Shown piece after piece: positions 53,402 through 61,205 of a DNA stretch of 64,000 bases (its first letter is position 1; each line of letters begins with the position of its first letter). This DNA is from Robertmurraya dakarensis (GTDB taxonomy: Bacteria > Bacillota > Bacilli > Bacillales > Cytobacillaceae). The stretch is taken from assembly GCF_900156875.1 (NCBI RefSeq), contig NZ_LT707406.1, forward strand, positions 1-64,000, written 5' to 3'. Under the pieces are notes generated by a model. It was not told the DNA's origin and searched no databases. It saw only the letters and a program-made list of their open reading frames with translations. Position numbers and translations under genes: made by a program.

Positions 53402-53764
53402 TTATGGAACAAATAAATAAAGAAAGCAGATGATGTCAAATATATCAGCAGTCATTTCATCCATTGCATTGAAGATAGACCTTAACTTGTTCCAATATTC
53501 CTGTTCATCGTCTGTCATTGCCAATTCAAAATCTCCTGCCATATTAAGTCGTGCAAGGCCATGAATGTTCCCTTTGGAGTCTTTAATTTCGGCTTGATAC
53601 ATATTAGCTTCATTTTCAGTAAAACTTTTTGGATTCGTCACAATATTTCGTACCAGATAGAACTGATAATCCATGCTTGAAACTATATATCTTTCATCTC
53701 TTGCTCGATCTACAGTAGAATGATTGACGCTGCTTTGCTCATTAACCGAACTATCATAATCCAA
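53402..53764 (-). CDS. Uncharacterised plasmid protein, probably truncated
   Basis: 120 residues from a TTG without a ribosome binding site. The frame extends another ~17 codons upstream to a stop without a start. Core YQFYLVRNIVTNPKSFTENE, HGLARLNMAGDFELAMTDDE and WNKLRSIFNAMDEMTADIFD look like a folded globular protein. The last residues (CFLYLFVP) look like frameshift read-through. I recognise no family. Probably a gene that has lost both ends. Confidence 0.4.
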   Translation of the reverse strand: MDYDSSVNEQSSVNHSTVDRARDERYIVSSMDYQFYLVRNIVTNPKSFTENEANMYQAEIKDSKGNIHGLARLNMAGDFELAMTDDEQEYWNKLRSIFNAMDEMTADIFDIICFLYLFVP

Positions 53765-53909
53765 ATGTTCATAGATTCTGTCTAATATATATTGATAATG
53801 ATTTTCAACAGATAAAAGAAATTATGAACGGCTTGTCTTACCCGTGCAGTAAAAAAATTCACCAACTTTTGAATCCCTTGTGGGACAAGGGATTTAAGTT
53901 AATTTGTCA

Positions 53910-54090
53910 TTAAATCGGCCGCAATTCAACATGTACTTTCTTACTTTCATCCTCCAAATATTCGATCCCCTATTTACCTTTAAATGTCCCCTCATACCAT
54001 ATGTCTCCATTATCATAGTACTCACTCCCCTTTCCACAATACTGCGGATCCCTATCACATTCACCCTCGTATCTGAGCTGGACACTCTTA
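53910..54090 (-). pseudogene. MORN-repeat protein remnant
   Basis: One frame gives RYEGECDRDPQYCGKGSEYY, DNGDIWYEGTFKGK, then an in-frame TAG (53970-53972), then GIEYLEDESKKVHVELRPI and a stop at 53910. The YEG-x-GxYY-NGxxWYEGTFKG rhythm is MORN-like. The single stop suggests recent inactivation, or a Trp-to-stop change. Confidence 0.5.
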
Positions 54091-54116
54091 CAATAGAAAC
54101 GCCCTCCCCCTTTTGA

Positions 54117-54560
54117 TTATTGAATCAGCGCTTTTCTATGTTTTCTCAGTTCTTTCTCGTTTGGCTGCCAATTCGTAATCACATCATATAATCCTTCCAA
54201 AGCAAGTAATTAGTGTTATAACTCTTTCGAAAAAATGCCATCATTGCCTCCTAATCTATAATAATCATCGAACTCGTCCATCATAGATTCAATACTTTTT
54301 AATAACTATTCCTTTCTGGGACTTCCGAATAACACCGATTTATAAGGGTCTTCTTCGTAACTTTTCATCGACTGAACATATTCAAATCGCAATGCATCAT
54401 AATCATCGATATATGGATGATCATGATCATTTGGTGAGTCATCATATTCTTCGTAACAATCATCCGAACAAAATACAATCCCTTCACAATTTACCCGACG
54501 TTCTAAACGTGGATTTTTTCGGCAAACTTTAACATCGTTTCCTGAACAAATCCCTCCTCA
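54117..54560 (-). pseudogene. Cys-rich/acidic protein remnant
   Basis: A minus-strand frame reads CRKNPRLERRVNCEGIVFCS, DDCYEEYDDSPNDHDHPYID and DDYDALRFEYVQSMKSYEED, then a stop, then SIESMMDEFDDYYRLGG, two more stops, and LEGLYDVITNWQPNEKELRK before a final stop at 54117. The paired cysteines look zinc-binding. It is interrupted by three in-frame stops, so decayed. Family not named. Confidence 0.45.
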
Positions 54561-54644
54561 CTTGCAACATACGTATGGATTTTAAAAACTGTTATGATTT
54601 AAGAATTCCCTAATTCGGAGGCTTAGATATCCATTTTCATTCAC

Positions 54645-54804
54645 TGACGACCCGTAGTCTTTTGCTTTGGGTGGGCCATGTGATAGGCTGGTCGCCGGAA
54701 GACGCAAGTTGTTTGAACGAGGTACGAGTGAGTAGTGAATTCCGGCAGCGTTGACCCATCACATGAGACCTGGGGCCCCGAACCAAAAGGAAACGGAAGC
54801 GTCA
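54645..54804 (+). repeat. 160-bp structured repeat, copy 2
   Basis: Same length and orientation as 28102-28261, three substitutions. One of these disrupts a pair in the CTTTTGGTT/AACCAAAAG arm; the other arms are unchanged. Confidence 0.85.
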
Positions 54805-54857
54805 GTGTGCAGGAACTTGATTCAGAAAGGTAGTTTTCTTTAAAAGATTATAAGAGA

Positions 54858-54950
54858 ACTTCTTTGAATAGAGTCCGTGGCTTCGTAGACCGCGCTGGAT
54901 GCAACTGCAGGAGGCCGTTGTCGGAGAAGACGCGGACAGCTGCTTTGCGA
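54858..54950 (+). repeat. GC-rich repeat family 2, copy 2
   Basis: Contains CTTCTTTGAATAGAGTCCG, GACCGCGC, GGATGCAACTGCAGGAGG and AGACGCGGAC. GTCCGTG near the left end can pair with CGCGGAC near the right end. It follows the 160-bp repeat by about 54 bp, as at 28.3 kb. Confidence 0.8.
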
Positions 54951-54982
54951 TGCTGCTTGAAATTGCCTTCAAATATAAATAA

Positions 54983-55018
54983 AAGCAATCAATGCTTCGA
55001 TAGAAGGATTGATTGCTT
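54983..55018 (+). terminator. Terminator after repeat copy 2
   Basis: AAGCAATCAAT (54983-54993) pairs with ATTGATTGCTT (55008-55018), then CTTTCTCTT. If the repeats are transcribed this would end the RNA. Confidence 0.7.
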
Positions 55019-55285
55019 CTTTCTCTTCATTGACTCTGCATTATGCCAGGCATCACCCATTAATCCGAAAGTCACAGATTACAACGCTAGCCGGGATATG
55101 GCCAGTCGGAAATGTACGGAGTGTTTCCGACTGTTTGTGATGCCTGCTCCATGAATTTCATCCTCGAAAGGCATCACAAAGAAGCCAAGCCCCTCTCCTC
55201 TCCAGTCCCCTTCAACCATAATCCTTCCGCATTTGTTCCTGTGCGGTAGTGAAGCTTGTCGGAACGTGAAGCCGCACTGGAACAC

Positions 55286-55340
55286 GGGGGGTGGAGAGGG
55301 TTAGGGGGAGTTTGAGGGGGAAGGGAGAGGAGGGGGGCGG
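55286..55340 (+). repeat. G-rich tract with G-quadruplex potential
   Basis: Six runs of three or more G within 55 bases (GGGGGG, GGG, GGGGG, GGGGG, GGG, GGGGGG) on the plus strand. Confidence 0.7.
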
Positions 55341-55491
55341 TATCCTGCGGCACCTCGTTATCAGCAGATTACTAGAATGGAAAGGAAGCCTGGCCAACTT
55401 TGAATAGGCCCTCGCAAGTCTTCGGTGCAGCGATGCGAAGCTTTCCTCCATGAATCTGCCTCGGCATGGCTGCACCATGAGTTAGCTTGCA

Positions 55492-55595
55492 CGAATACTT
55501 CCTCGAATAGAGGCCGTGGCTTCGGAGACCGCGCCGGATGCAACTGCAGGAGGTCGTTGTCGGAGGAGACGCGGACGGCTGCTTGTAGAAGACTT
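55492..55595 (+). repeat. GC-rich repeat family 2, copy 3
   Basis: CTTCCTCGAATAGAGGCCG, GGAGACCGCGCCGGATGCAA and CTGCAGGAGGTCGTTGTCGG match 54858-54950 with about 90% identity. Confidence 0.8.
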
Positions 55596-55744
55596 ATTGA
55601 TGTTTGAAAAGATTCGATAATTATCCGACCAAAATAAAAGCCATCAGCGATTTCAATGGCTGATGACTTGCTTTCTCATATTCATACACTAATCATGCTC
55701 TTCCTAGATACCATTAATTACAGCCCTATTAATTACTTGTGCCC

Positions 55745-55942
55745 TTAAGTTCGATCTACCAACGTAAAGGTTGGATACTCCTGCTTATGTAATTCTAGTG
55801 CCTCTTCTTTTGAAGTTATTTCTAACCATCCCCCATCCCTTAAAAGCTGGTTAACCCCTTTGTACCGGGGATTACGAGAATTATTTTTGAGATGAATTCC
55901 AAAATGTTTCGTTGGTATATCGATATCTATCCAAATTGTCAT
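55745..55942 (-). CDS. Small hypothetical protein
   Basis: 65 residues, no membrane helix: MTIWIDIDIPTKHFGIHLKN then NPRYKGVNQLLRDGGWLEIT and EALELHKQEYPTFTLVDRT. AGGAG lies about 10 bases before ATG 55942. It looks like a complete small globular protein but I do not recognise it. Isolated, with no operon partner. Confidence 0.5.
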   Translation of the reverse strand: MTIWIDIDIPTKHFGIHLKNNSRNPRYKGVNQLLRDGGWLEITSKEEALELHKQEYPTFTLVDRT

Positions 55943-56175
55943 ACAATCATCACTCCTAAAAGGTTATATTTTTTTAACGTAATACCCCCAGTATCGACGG
56001 AACTGTTAATTTTCCTTCTATCTGTGTTCATTCTCTTTAATATATTAATAGCTTATGGACGCTATGAATCAGATAGACAAAAAGATAGTTGATAAGTTTC
56101 TAGCAGAATTAAATGAGGAATCAAGGAAATCAAACTGAAGTATGTGCTAAACTATTTTTCTAAAAAAATACGAAA

Positions 56176-56267
56176 AATTTTGTATAAGAAAGTTTTATAC
56201 TGGGAAAGATACTAATGTATTCCCCCTTTAGAAGATGCATCTGCTGAAAAGCAGGTGCTATTTTTTT
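56176..56267 (+). ncRNA. Small-RNA-like element, copy 1
   Basis: About 92 bp, repeated at 58748-58843. It has a GGGA...ATAC-TAAT-GTAT-TCCC hairpin (56202-56224), a conserved CCCTTTAGAAGA linker, and a strong terminator GCATCTGCT-GAAA-AGCAGGTGC-TA-T7 (56237-56267). No ORF. The -10-like TATACT lies just before the first hairpin. Confidence 0.6.
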
Positions 56268-56426
56268 AGAAGTAAAGAATTGCCCACATCACGTAGCTAA
56301 TATCGAGAAGATACAGGCAGCTGATTCGCGAAGCTTCATAAGGCTGAGCTTGTTAATTCGCAAACATGGTCAAAGTGATTACACAGCTTAACTATTTTTA
56401 TAGAGCATCTCTGATTCTAGCACTGA

Positions 56427-56541
56427 GCAGCAAGTGATTTTGAAATGATCTCCCGACTGCTCTTGGGAGGGAGTTCATGGTGCGGCGATGATTGCAAGTG
56501 CTTTTCCTTGCGATGATCGCCGCATCCAAATGACTTGCTGC
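56427..56541. repeat. Long imperfect hairpin (possible structured repeat)
   Basis: GCAGCAAGTGATTT (56427-56440) pairs 13/14 with AAATGACTTGCTGC (56528-56541). An inner arm at 56478-56498 pairs about 18/21 with 56507-56527; a TCCC...GGGA mini-stem lies between. Confidence 0.6.
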
Positions 56542-56590
56542 GGGCTGTTTCTTAATATTTTTTAGACTTATATAAAACACACTGTGCAAC

Positions 56591-56673
56591 TATTAACATA
56601 TCAATAACAACATTAACCTATATGACAATAAAATAAACATATTATAAAATGACATATATATTAACATATATAT
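56591..56673. repeat. Centromere-like AT-rich repeats, cluster 1
   Basis: TATTAACATATCAATAAC, AACATTAACCTATATGACAA, and TGACATATATATTAACATAT. Related to segments at 57841, 58092, 59020, 59879, 60200 and 61279. Confidence 0.5.
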
Positions 56674-56768
56674 TTTTTATAATATGTAGTTCTCCGTAAC
56701 AGCATAAAAAAGCACAATGATGGTTCTGAGTAAAAGATCCATCCCTGTTTCTTAGTCCGAAAAAAGTT

Positions 56769-57690
56769 TAGTTATATTTAACATCCAACACTTCAAGCTT
56801 ATACCATGTAAATAATCCTTCATCCAATACCCAAGTAATATTTACTTTCGTGGGGATTTTGATTCCATCAAAGACACCGTACTCCTGGGCTTCGCCAATA
56901 CATTCTGTTAATTCACCACTATCATTGTATCTTCAGGCACTGACTTTTAAAAAATCACCGGAATCATCAAAATAAAAAACGGCAGAAACCGAAACCCCTT
57001 TATAGGTCATAGTCGCTTCGGCTGAATTTTGGTCAATTTCCTTCCACGTTATATAAGGACTAAGTGCAGTTGAGGGAACCCATATGATTTCCATTAAGTA
57101 TCGTGACAGACTAGATTGGTTTATCTTCTCATGATCAGCTGTATTCACAACAGAAAGCAGAGAACCCATTTTCATCGTCATCGCTGCTTTGCCATCCTGA
57201 AATTTATCCCTGCCAACTACATGCATAAAAGGAGACATTTTCATCTTTACTTTCCAAAGGAATCCGGGTTGATTAGTCGTCACATATTGTTCTACTTCGG
57301 CTGTATACCATGTTTTTTGATTAGGCTTTAATTTCATTTCCCTTTTTGTTGGATGTACGCTACTTCGATGGGTTCCTTTCCGACGATCCCAACACGATTT
57401 AACCATCGTTGTACTGGCGGTGGTAAATAAACGAGCTTTTGCTGATTGATTAGTTGGTTCTCAGTTACTTTTGCCTGCGAAAGGAGACTATCCATTTCCT
57501 TTTCTATCTGAACATTAAAGTTCCAAGCCGCAAAAGAATAGATTGCAAATATGAGAACAATCATGTTCGGGATCGTTCCAAATTTAGCATCTTAATGTAT
57601 CAATACTCGCCAATTCGAATGGCTTTAAAAACCAAGTAAATGAATAAGGCCATGAATAGCTAAAATAAACAAAAAAATTAATTTCATCAT
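56769..57690 (-). pseudogene. Conserved membrane-anchored hypothetical protein, multiply inactivated
   Basis: Starts with ATG 57690 after GGGAGGGG: MMKLIFLFILAIHGLIHLLG, then a frameshift. The next frame carries a membrane segment (VLIFAIYSFAAWNF) and KLVYLPPPVQRWLNRVGIVG. A second frameshift at about 57350 leads to KPNQKTWYTAEVEQYVTTNQ and MEIIWVPSTALSPYITWKEI. An in-frame TGA (about 56937) precedes CIGEAQEYGVFDGIKIPTKV and the end at 56769. The parts fit one ~270-residue protein resembling an uncharacterised Bacillus family (DUF6544/DUF6920-like, from memory, unsure). Confidence 0.65.
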
Positions 57691-58369
57691 AGTCCCCTCC
57701 CTACTTTCATTATAGGGAATTCAAATACTATAAAATCTTAAGATATTATGAACGTTACGTTTGTTCTCTCATCATGGTTTATGATAGTAAAATTCATATG
57801 GATATTCATATTATTTATCGTTATAAATGTTGTTGATTATAACATATATGTTAACATCATTATCATCTTTATATAGACCTAACTTCTTTGAATAGGTTCA
57901 GTATCTTGTGATATTACACCGAACGTAGCAGCAGGAGGCTATCGTCTGTGAGGACGTGAAAAGATGCTTTACGAAATGTCCCTAAGCGTTAAAAGGGAAC
58001 CTGCAGTAGATATGCCAGAAAAATTATATATATTAAAAATAATATTAATTCTTACAGCACAATATAAGTCGATTTATACCATATTAATAAAAATGACATA
58101 TATATCAACATATACAACAACAATATATTTAATAAATATTAAGACAACACTTACTTGAAAAATCGGAAGGCTGTGTTGAATAAAAACCTATTAGCTTTGT
58201 GATTACTAAAATTAGAAGGAAGGCTGTTCAAAGGTACCCTTGAGTTACAATGGAATTAGTAGAAATTCAGGGAGCAGAGTATACTAAACAAATAGCTAAA
58301 ATGACGTGGTCGTGATGAGTTTTACTACTTACGAGTAAAAAATATATGTACCATAGAGGACTGAGAAGA
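57691..58369. other. Gene-free stretch with repeats
   Basis: Centromere-like segments AACATATATGTTAACATCAT (57841-57860) and TGACATATATATCAACATAT (58094-58113). A degenerate family 2 repeat lies at 57882-57972. A 21-codon frame at 58250-58315 (MELVEIQGAEYTKQIAKMTW) has no ribosome binding site. Confidence 0.45.
57882..57972 (+). repeat. GC-rich repeat family 2, degenerate copy 4
   Basis: ACTTCTTTGAATAGGTTCAG, then AGCAGCAGGAGGCTATCGTC and GAGGACGTGAA follow the same block order as the better copies. Confidence 0.55.
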
Positions 58370-58639
58370 ATGATGAAAATCAGCATAGAAGTACATCTAA
58401 ACATAGAAGGACAACGCATGATATCTCAAGGCTCTTTTGAAGTAAATAGTCAATCATTTTGTGCCGATCCTTCATTCACAGCTGCCATTGAGGCTTATCG
58501 TTTGTTAGAGAAGATTAAAAATGAGACAGGTCATAGAAAGACAATCCTCGAAAAAGCAACTTATAACGGCACCAATGATATCACCAAAACGGTTAAAGAA
58601 ATACGTCCTGTAGTGGATGACAGTAATCTTCCGTTTTAA
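58370..58639 (+). CDS. Hypothetical protein
   Basis: 89 residues from ATG 58370: MMKISIEVHLNIEGQRMISQ, then SFEVNSQSFCADPSFTAAIE, EAYRLLEKIKNETG and an acidic end (VVDDSNLPF). Beta-then-helix pattern, no membrane helix. GAGGA lies about 9 bases upstream of ATG. No family recognised. Its end is followed by the second small-RNA-like element. Confidence 0.5.
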   Translation: MMKISIEVHLNIEGQRMISQGSFEVNSQSFCADPSFTAAIEAYRLLEKIKNETGHRKTILEKATYNGTNDITKTVKEIRPVVDDSNLPF

Positions 58640-59085
58640 AATTGAAAAACACGGACTATAATCACTCAATGATCCACTAAAGTAAAAGCTCAGTCACTCC
58701 CCACCATACTACCGCATGCTTTTCTCAAGCAATCTCAAAAAATATAAAAATTCTTGTATAGCAAAGTCCTATATTGGGAAAGATGATAATGTATTCCCCC
58801 TTTAGAAGAAGCATCTGCGAAGAATAGCAGGTGCTATTTTTTTAAAAAAGTTAGCCCACTGACCAATACTAGATAGTTAGGAGGAATTCACTCACTGCGG
58901 GTTCATGCTCTTAAATCTTAAGACAATAACAATCAAAACATAAACAACAATGATGAATATGTTATTATACACTTTGATGTATTACCTAACTTATATAATA
59001 AAATTGTAATTAATATATACATCGACATATATATTAACATATAAGGTTAAATACCTTACACCAAGTAACAGAACAGGGATGGTTG
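58640..59085. other. Gene-free stretch
   Basis: Holds the second small-RNA-like element (58748-58843) and the AT-rich segment CGACATATATATTAACATAT at 59023-59042. No ORF with a ribosome binding site. Confidence 0.45.
58748..58843 (+). ncRNA. Small-RNA-like element, copy 2
   Basis: About 80% identical to 56176-56267. Keeps TTGGGAAAGAT, GTATTCCCCCTTTAGAAGA and the terminator GCATCTGC/GCAGGTGC plus T7, while the terminator loop differs (GAAGAATA), which is compatible with selection on structure. Confidence 0.6.
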
Positions 59086-59229
59086 TCATGATTTTGTTAT
59101 GATTTCTTTTCCTCGATCCGCATCGTCTACTGCTGCAGCCACAACACAGTCATCTTCCACAAAAACCGCACCAAAAGGTTGTCCATCACCATTTACATTG
59201 CTCAACGCCAATTCGACTGCTCTTTCCAT
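59086..59229 (-). pseudogene. N-terminal fragment of a nucleoside/guanine deaminase
   Basis: 47 residues from ATG 59229 (AAAGGA upstream): MERAVELALSNVNGDGQPFG then AVFVEDDCVVAAAVDDAD, ending KEIITKS. This is the first ~45 residues of a cytidine/guanine-deaminase-type protein; the zinc-binding HAE and PCxxC motifs are missing because the frame ends. A truncated gene. Confidence 0.6.
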
Positions 59230-59380
59230 AGATTTATCCTTTCTTAATACTCCATTGCGTTAATATTATATTTGGCCAATTTCTTATATAAGTTATCGCA
59301 ATTTTATCATTAGAAAACGAGAAGACGGCCTGAGCCTTCTCAAAAAGCAACAACAAACCGTCCCCTTGTTTCTTTTGTAT

Positions 59381-59734
59381 TTACTGGCAGCAAATACAAA
59401 AGAAAAGTGTACCTTGTATATTCATTTGACAGTTGGTTCCCCCCGAAGGATTGAAGGGACATCTTCCGATTACTGTTCTTATTGAAGAAAAAGAACGAGC
59501 AACAGTTGTATTATTTTCTAGTGTGATCGTAGTTACATTTCCATCTTGATCATACACATCGAATGTTGGTGTACACTCAGCACCACCACCATGAAAAGTA
59601 ATCACTCCACCAGCACTTACTAAATCAGAGTCCAAATCGTACAGAATAACTTCTTGTCCATCACAAGGTCTATATGCATTACTATAAACATTAGTAACAG
59701 TAACTACTTGACAAGAATTAACCCTTGTTCCCAT
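59381..59734 (-). CDS. DUF3992/S-Ena-like endospore appendage protein
   Basis: 117 residues: short N-terminal arm with Cys (VNSCQVVTVTN), a beta-sandwich core (GGVITFHGGG, TFDVYDQDGNVTTITLENNT, VARSFSSIRTVIGRC) and a cysteine-rich end (FFCICCQ). The rhythm -VYD-DGN---ITL-N-TTVA-SFS-I-TV- matches DUF3992, the family of S-type endospore appendage (Ena) subunits, which assemble through N-terminal Cys disulfides. ATG 59734 follows GGAGGTGA. It is alone, without other ena genes. A sporulation-sigma promoter was not identified. Confidence 0.7.
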   Translation of the reverse strand: MGTRVNSCQVVTVTNVYSNAYRPCDGQEVILYDLDSDLVSAGGVITFHGGGAECTPTFDVYDQDGNVTTITLENNTTVARSFSSIRTVIGRCPFNPSGGTNCQMNIQGTLFFCICCQ

Positions 59735-59983
59735 TTACTCACCTCCGGCATCCTTTAGTAAATTATATGAGCAACTTGTCCCTTTTGCTTGGACACCTAT
59801 GATTCTAGATTCACGTTACAATCTGTTAGTCTGCTCGCACTTTTCTAGAGAAGCGAAGGAAGTTTTCCACACAAAAAAACATATGTCATTACCAACAACA
59901 TTGTTATTAATGACATATGTTTTAATTTTATTGTTATCTATATAAATGTTTTTATTTTCAAGATATACATACTAAATTAGACA
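59735..59983. other. Intergenic region between the Ena-like gene and the partition operon
   Basis: ACATATGTCATTA (59879-59891) and TAATGACATATGT (59908-59920) are perfect 13-bp inverted arms around a CAACAACATTGTT core. It lies just after the parB-like stop, so it could be the operon terminator, a binding site for the ribbon-helix-helix protein, or both. Confidence 0.6.
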
Positions 59984-60439
59984 TCAATTATTTCTCTCAA
60001 TAACCCCATACTCTTCCAATAACTTTCTGATCGCTGTGTTGATCAGCTTGGATTTATCTCCTTTTGCACCTCTTGATGCAATCTTGTCGACTTCTCTGGC
60101 TAAATCAGGTTCCATGTAGAAAGAAGTGAATACCTTTTTGTTCTTCTTTCGCGTTGCCTTTTTTCCAACCGCCAGACTGCGAAGGTAATCGTCATCATCA
60201 CCAACATTAACAACGTTGTCATCAATGACATATGTTACATCATCTTGGTTATTGTCATTGTTGTGGTTAACTTCAACATCAACTATATTTTCAGTCTCAT
60301 TAACGTTTTCGTTGTTATCTTCAACTTCATCTTTGTTTGTTTCATTGTTGTTAACAATATCTTGATCATATGAATTAAAAAAGGCTTGTGTGGCACTTGG
60401 TTTCTTAAGTCTTTCTTTGATTTTATTTTTATCGGACAC
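59984..60439 (-). CDS. Ribbon-helix-helix partition protein (ParB-like centromere binder)
   Basis: 151 residues. Residues ~25-90 are low complexity, rich in Asn/Asp/Glu and probably disordered. The C-terminal ~48 residues (KKVFTSFYMEPDLAREVDKI, ASRGAKGDKSKLINTAIRKL) form a ribbon-helix-helix DNA-binding domain. Together with the ParA gene, which it overlaps by 11 bp, this is a type Ib-like partition cassette. It would bind centromere repeats and recruit ParA. The DNA encoding the low-complexity part itself contains centromere-like segments (60200-60245). Confidence 0.85.
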   Translation of the reverse strand: MSDKNKIKERLKKPSATQAFFNSYDQDIVNNNETNKDEVEDNNENVNETENIVDVEVNHNNDNNQDDVTYVIDDNVVNVGDDDDYLRSLAVGKKATRKKNKKVFTSFYMEPDLAREVDKIASRGAKGDKSKLINTAIRKLLEEYGVIERNN

Positions 60440-61205
60440 GTTCTTTTAACTCCTTTACGAATGGGATGTAGTGTTCTAGTGCTGTTTTTAACTCGGGGTT
60501 GCCATCAAATCCAGAGATGGCTAATCGTCTAGTTGATGCTTTTCTTCGGATAATCGTACTGAATTTCAAGTCCGGATAATCTTCTTCAATGGATTCTTCC
60601 ATAATCTCATTTTCCTTGGCTCTCGAGTCAATTAACGAGAACAGGATTCCTGCTACGTTTAACGTCGGATTGTAACGTTCTCTGGCACCAGCGACAATTT
60701 CTAAAAACTTCGGAATCGCATAGTAAGCAAACATCGAGCCATCAAACATTACCACCGCATAGCTGCCGGCTTCCGAATGCGTGCTTAAAGGCATGACCGT
60801 CTGCTCACTCAAAGCTGGCGGTGTATCGATAATGATCCAGTCATAATCCTCCATCACCGGTTTCAGAGCCTTCTGAAGCGCATCTAATTTCAACCCTTTT
60901 TCAAACATTCTTCTAGGCAGCGTTGCGAGAAAGTCATTAGCAGGTAATAAATCTAGATTCTCTTTGATTTTGATAATATAAGGACGCGCGTCCCCATTCA
61001 AAATGGCCTCCAGGACCGTTTTCTCCTCAAACACATTGCAGATGTCATATTCTCCTGTTAAAAAACTCGTCAAGTTTCCCTGACCGTCCATATCAATCGC
61101 CAGCACCTTTTCCTCTTTGCTAAGCAGATAGGAAGTGATGCCACTGCTGGTAGACTTCGAGCAGCCTCCTTTACTGATCCCAAAAGTCACAATTTTTGCT
61201 GTCAC
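60429..61205 (-). CDS. parA: ParA-family partition ATPase
   Basis: About 258 residues, short ParA without an N-terminal HTH (type Ib layout). Deviant Walker A FGISKGGCSKSTSSG (K12, K17, S18), switch I IDMDGQGNLTSF, Walker B WIIIDTPPAL. The usual KGGxGKT is KGGCSKS; the signature Lys remain, and this variant is seen in some Bacillus plasmid ParAs. GTG 61205 is chosen because AAAGAGGTG is 6 bases upstream; the frame from 61226 includes that ribosome binding site. It drives plasmid segregation with the ribbon-helix-helix protein. Confidence 0.92.
   Translation of the reverse strand: MTAKIVTFGISKGGCSKSTSSGITSYLLSKEEKVLAIDMDGQGNLTSFLTGEYDICNVFEEKTVLEAILNGDARPYIIKIKENLDLLPANDFLATLPRRMFEKGLKLDALQKALKPVMEDYDWIIIDTPPALSEQTVMPLSTHSEAGSYAVVMFDGSMFAYYAIPKFLEIVAGARERYNPTLNVAGILFSLIDSRAKENEIMEESIEEDYPDLKFSTIIRRKASTRRLAISGFDGNPELKTALEHYIPFVKELKERVR

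Larger units (their letters stand above)
55019..55744. other. GC-rich island without a supported gene
   Basis: Much higher GC than the surroundings. The overlapping ORFs here lack ribosome binding sites and are translations of repeat sequence. Contains the G-rich tract (55286-55340), repeat family 2 copy 3 (55492-55595), a related TTTGAATAGGCC...TGCAGCGATGCG segment near 55400, and a hairpin CATCAGC/GCTGATG at about 55645-55668. Confidence 0.5.
55943..56768. other. Intergenic region with a small-RNA-like element, long hairpin and AT-rich repeats
   Basis: No supported gene. A frame from about 55980 to 56092 encodes one membrane helix (STELLIFLLSVFILFNILIA) but lacks a start codon. The rest is described in the separate entries for 56176, 56427 and 56591. 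Confidence 0.5.

Noticed and set aside
53242-53439. 65-residue minus-strand ORF
   Set aside because: Very AT/Lys-rich, overlaps another frame and promoter elements; looks random.
54864-55607. Several GC-rich ORFs of 60-96 residues
   Set aside because: They overlap on both strands, lack ribosome binding sites and are translations of the family 2 repeat.
56398-56589. 63-residue minus-strand ORF
   Set aside because: Coincides with the long hairpin; translation of a palindromic sequence.
57964-58158. 64-residue plus-strand ORF
   Set aside because: Its start lies in the degenerate repeat and its body in AT-rich centromere-like sequence.
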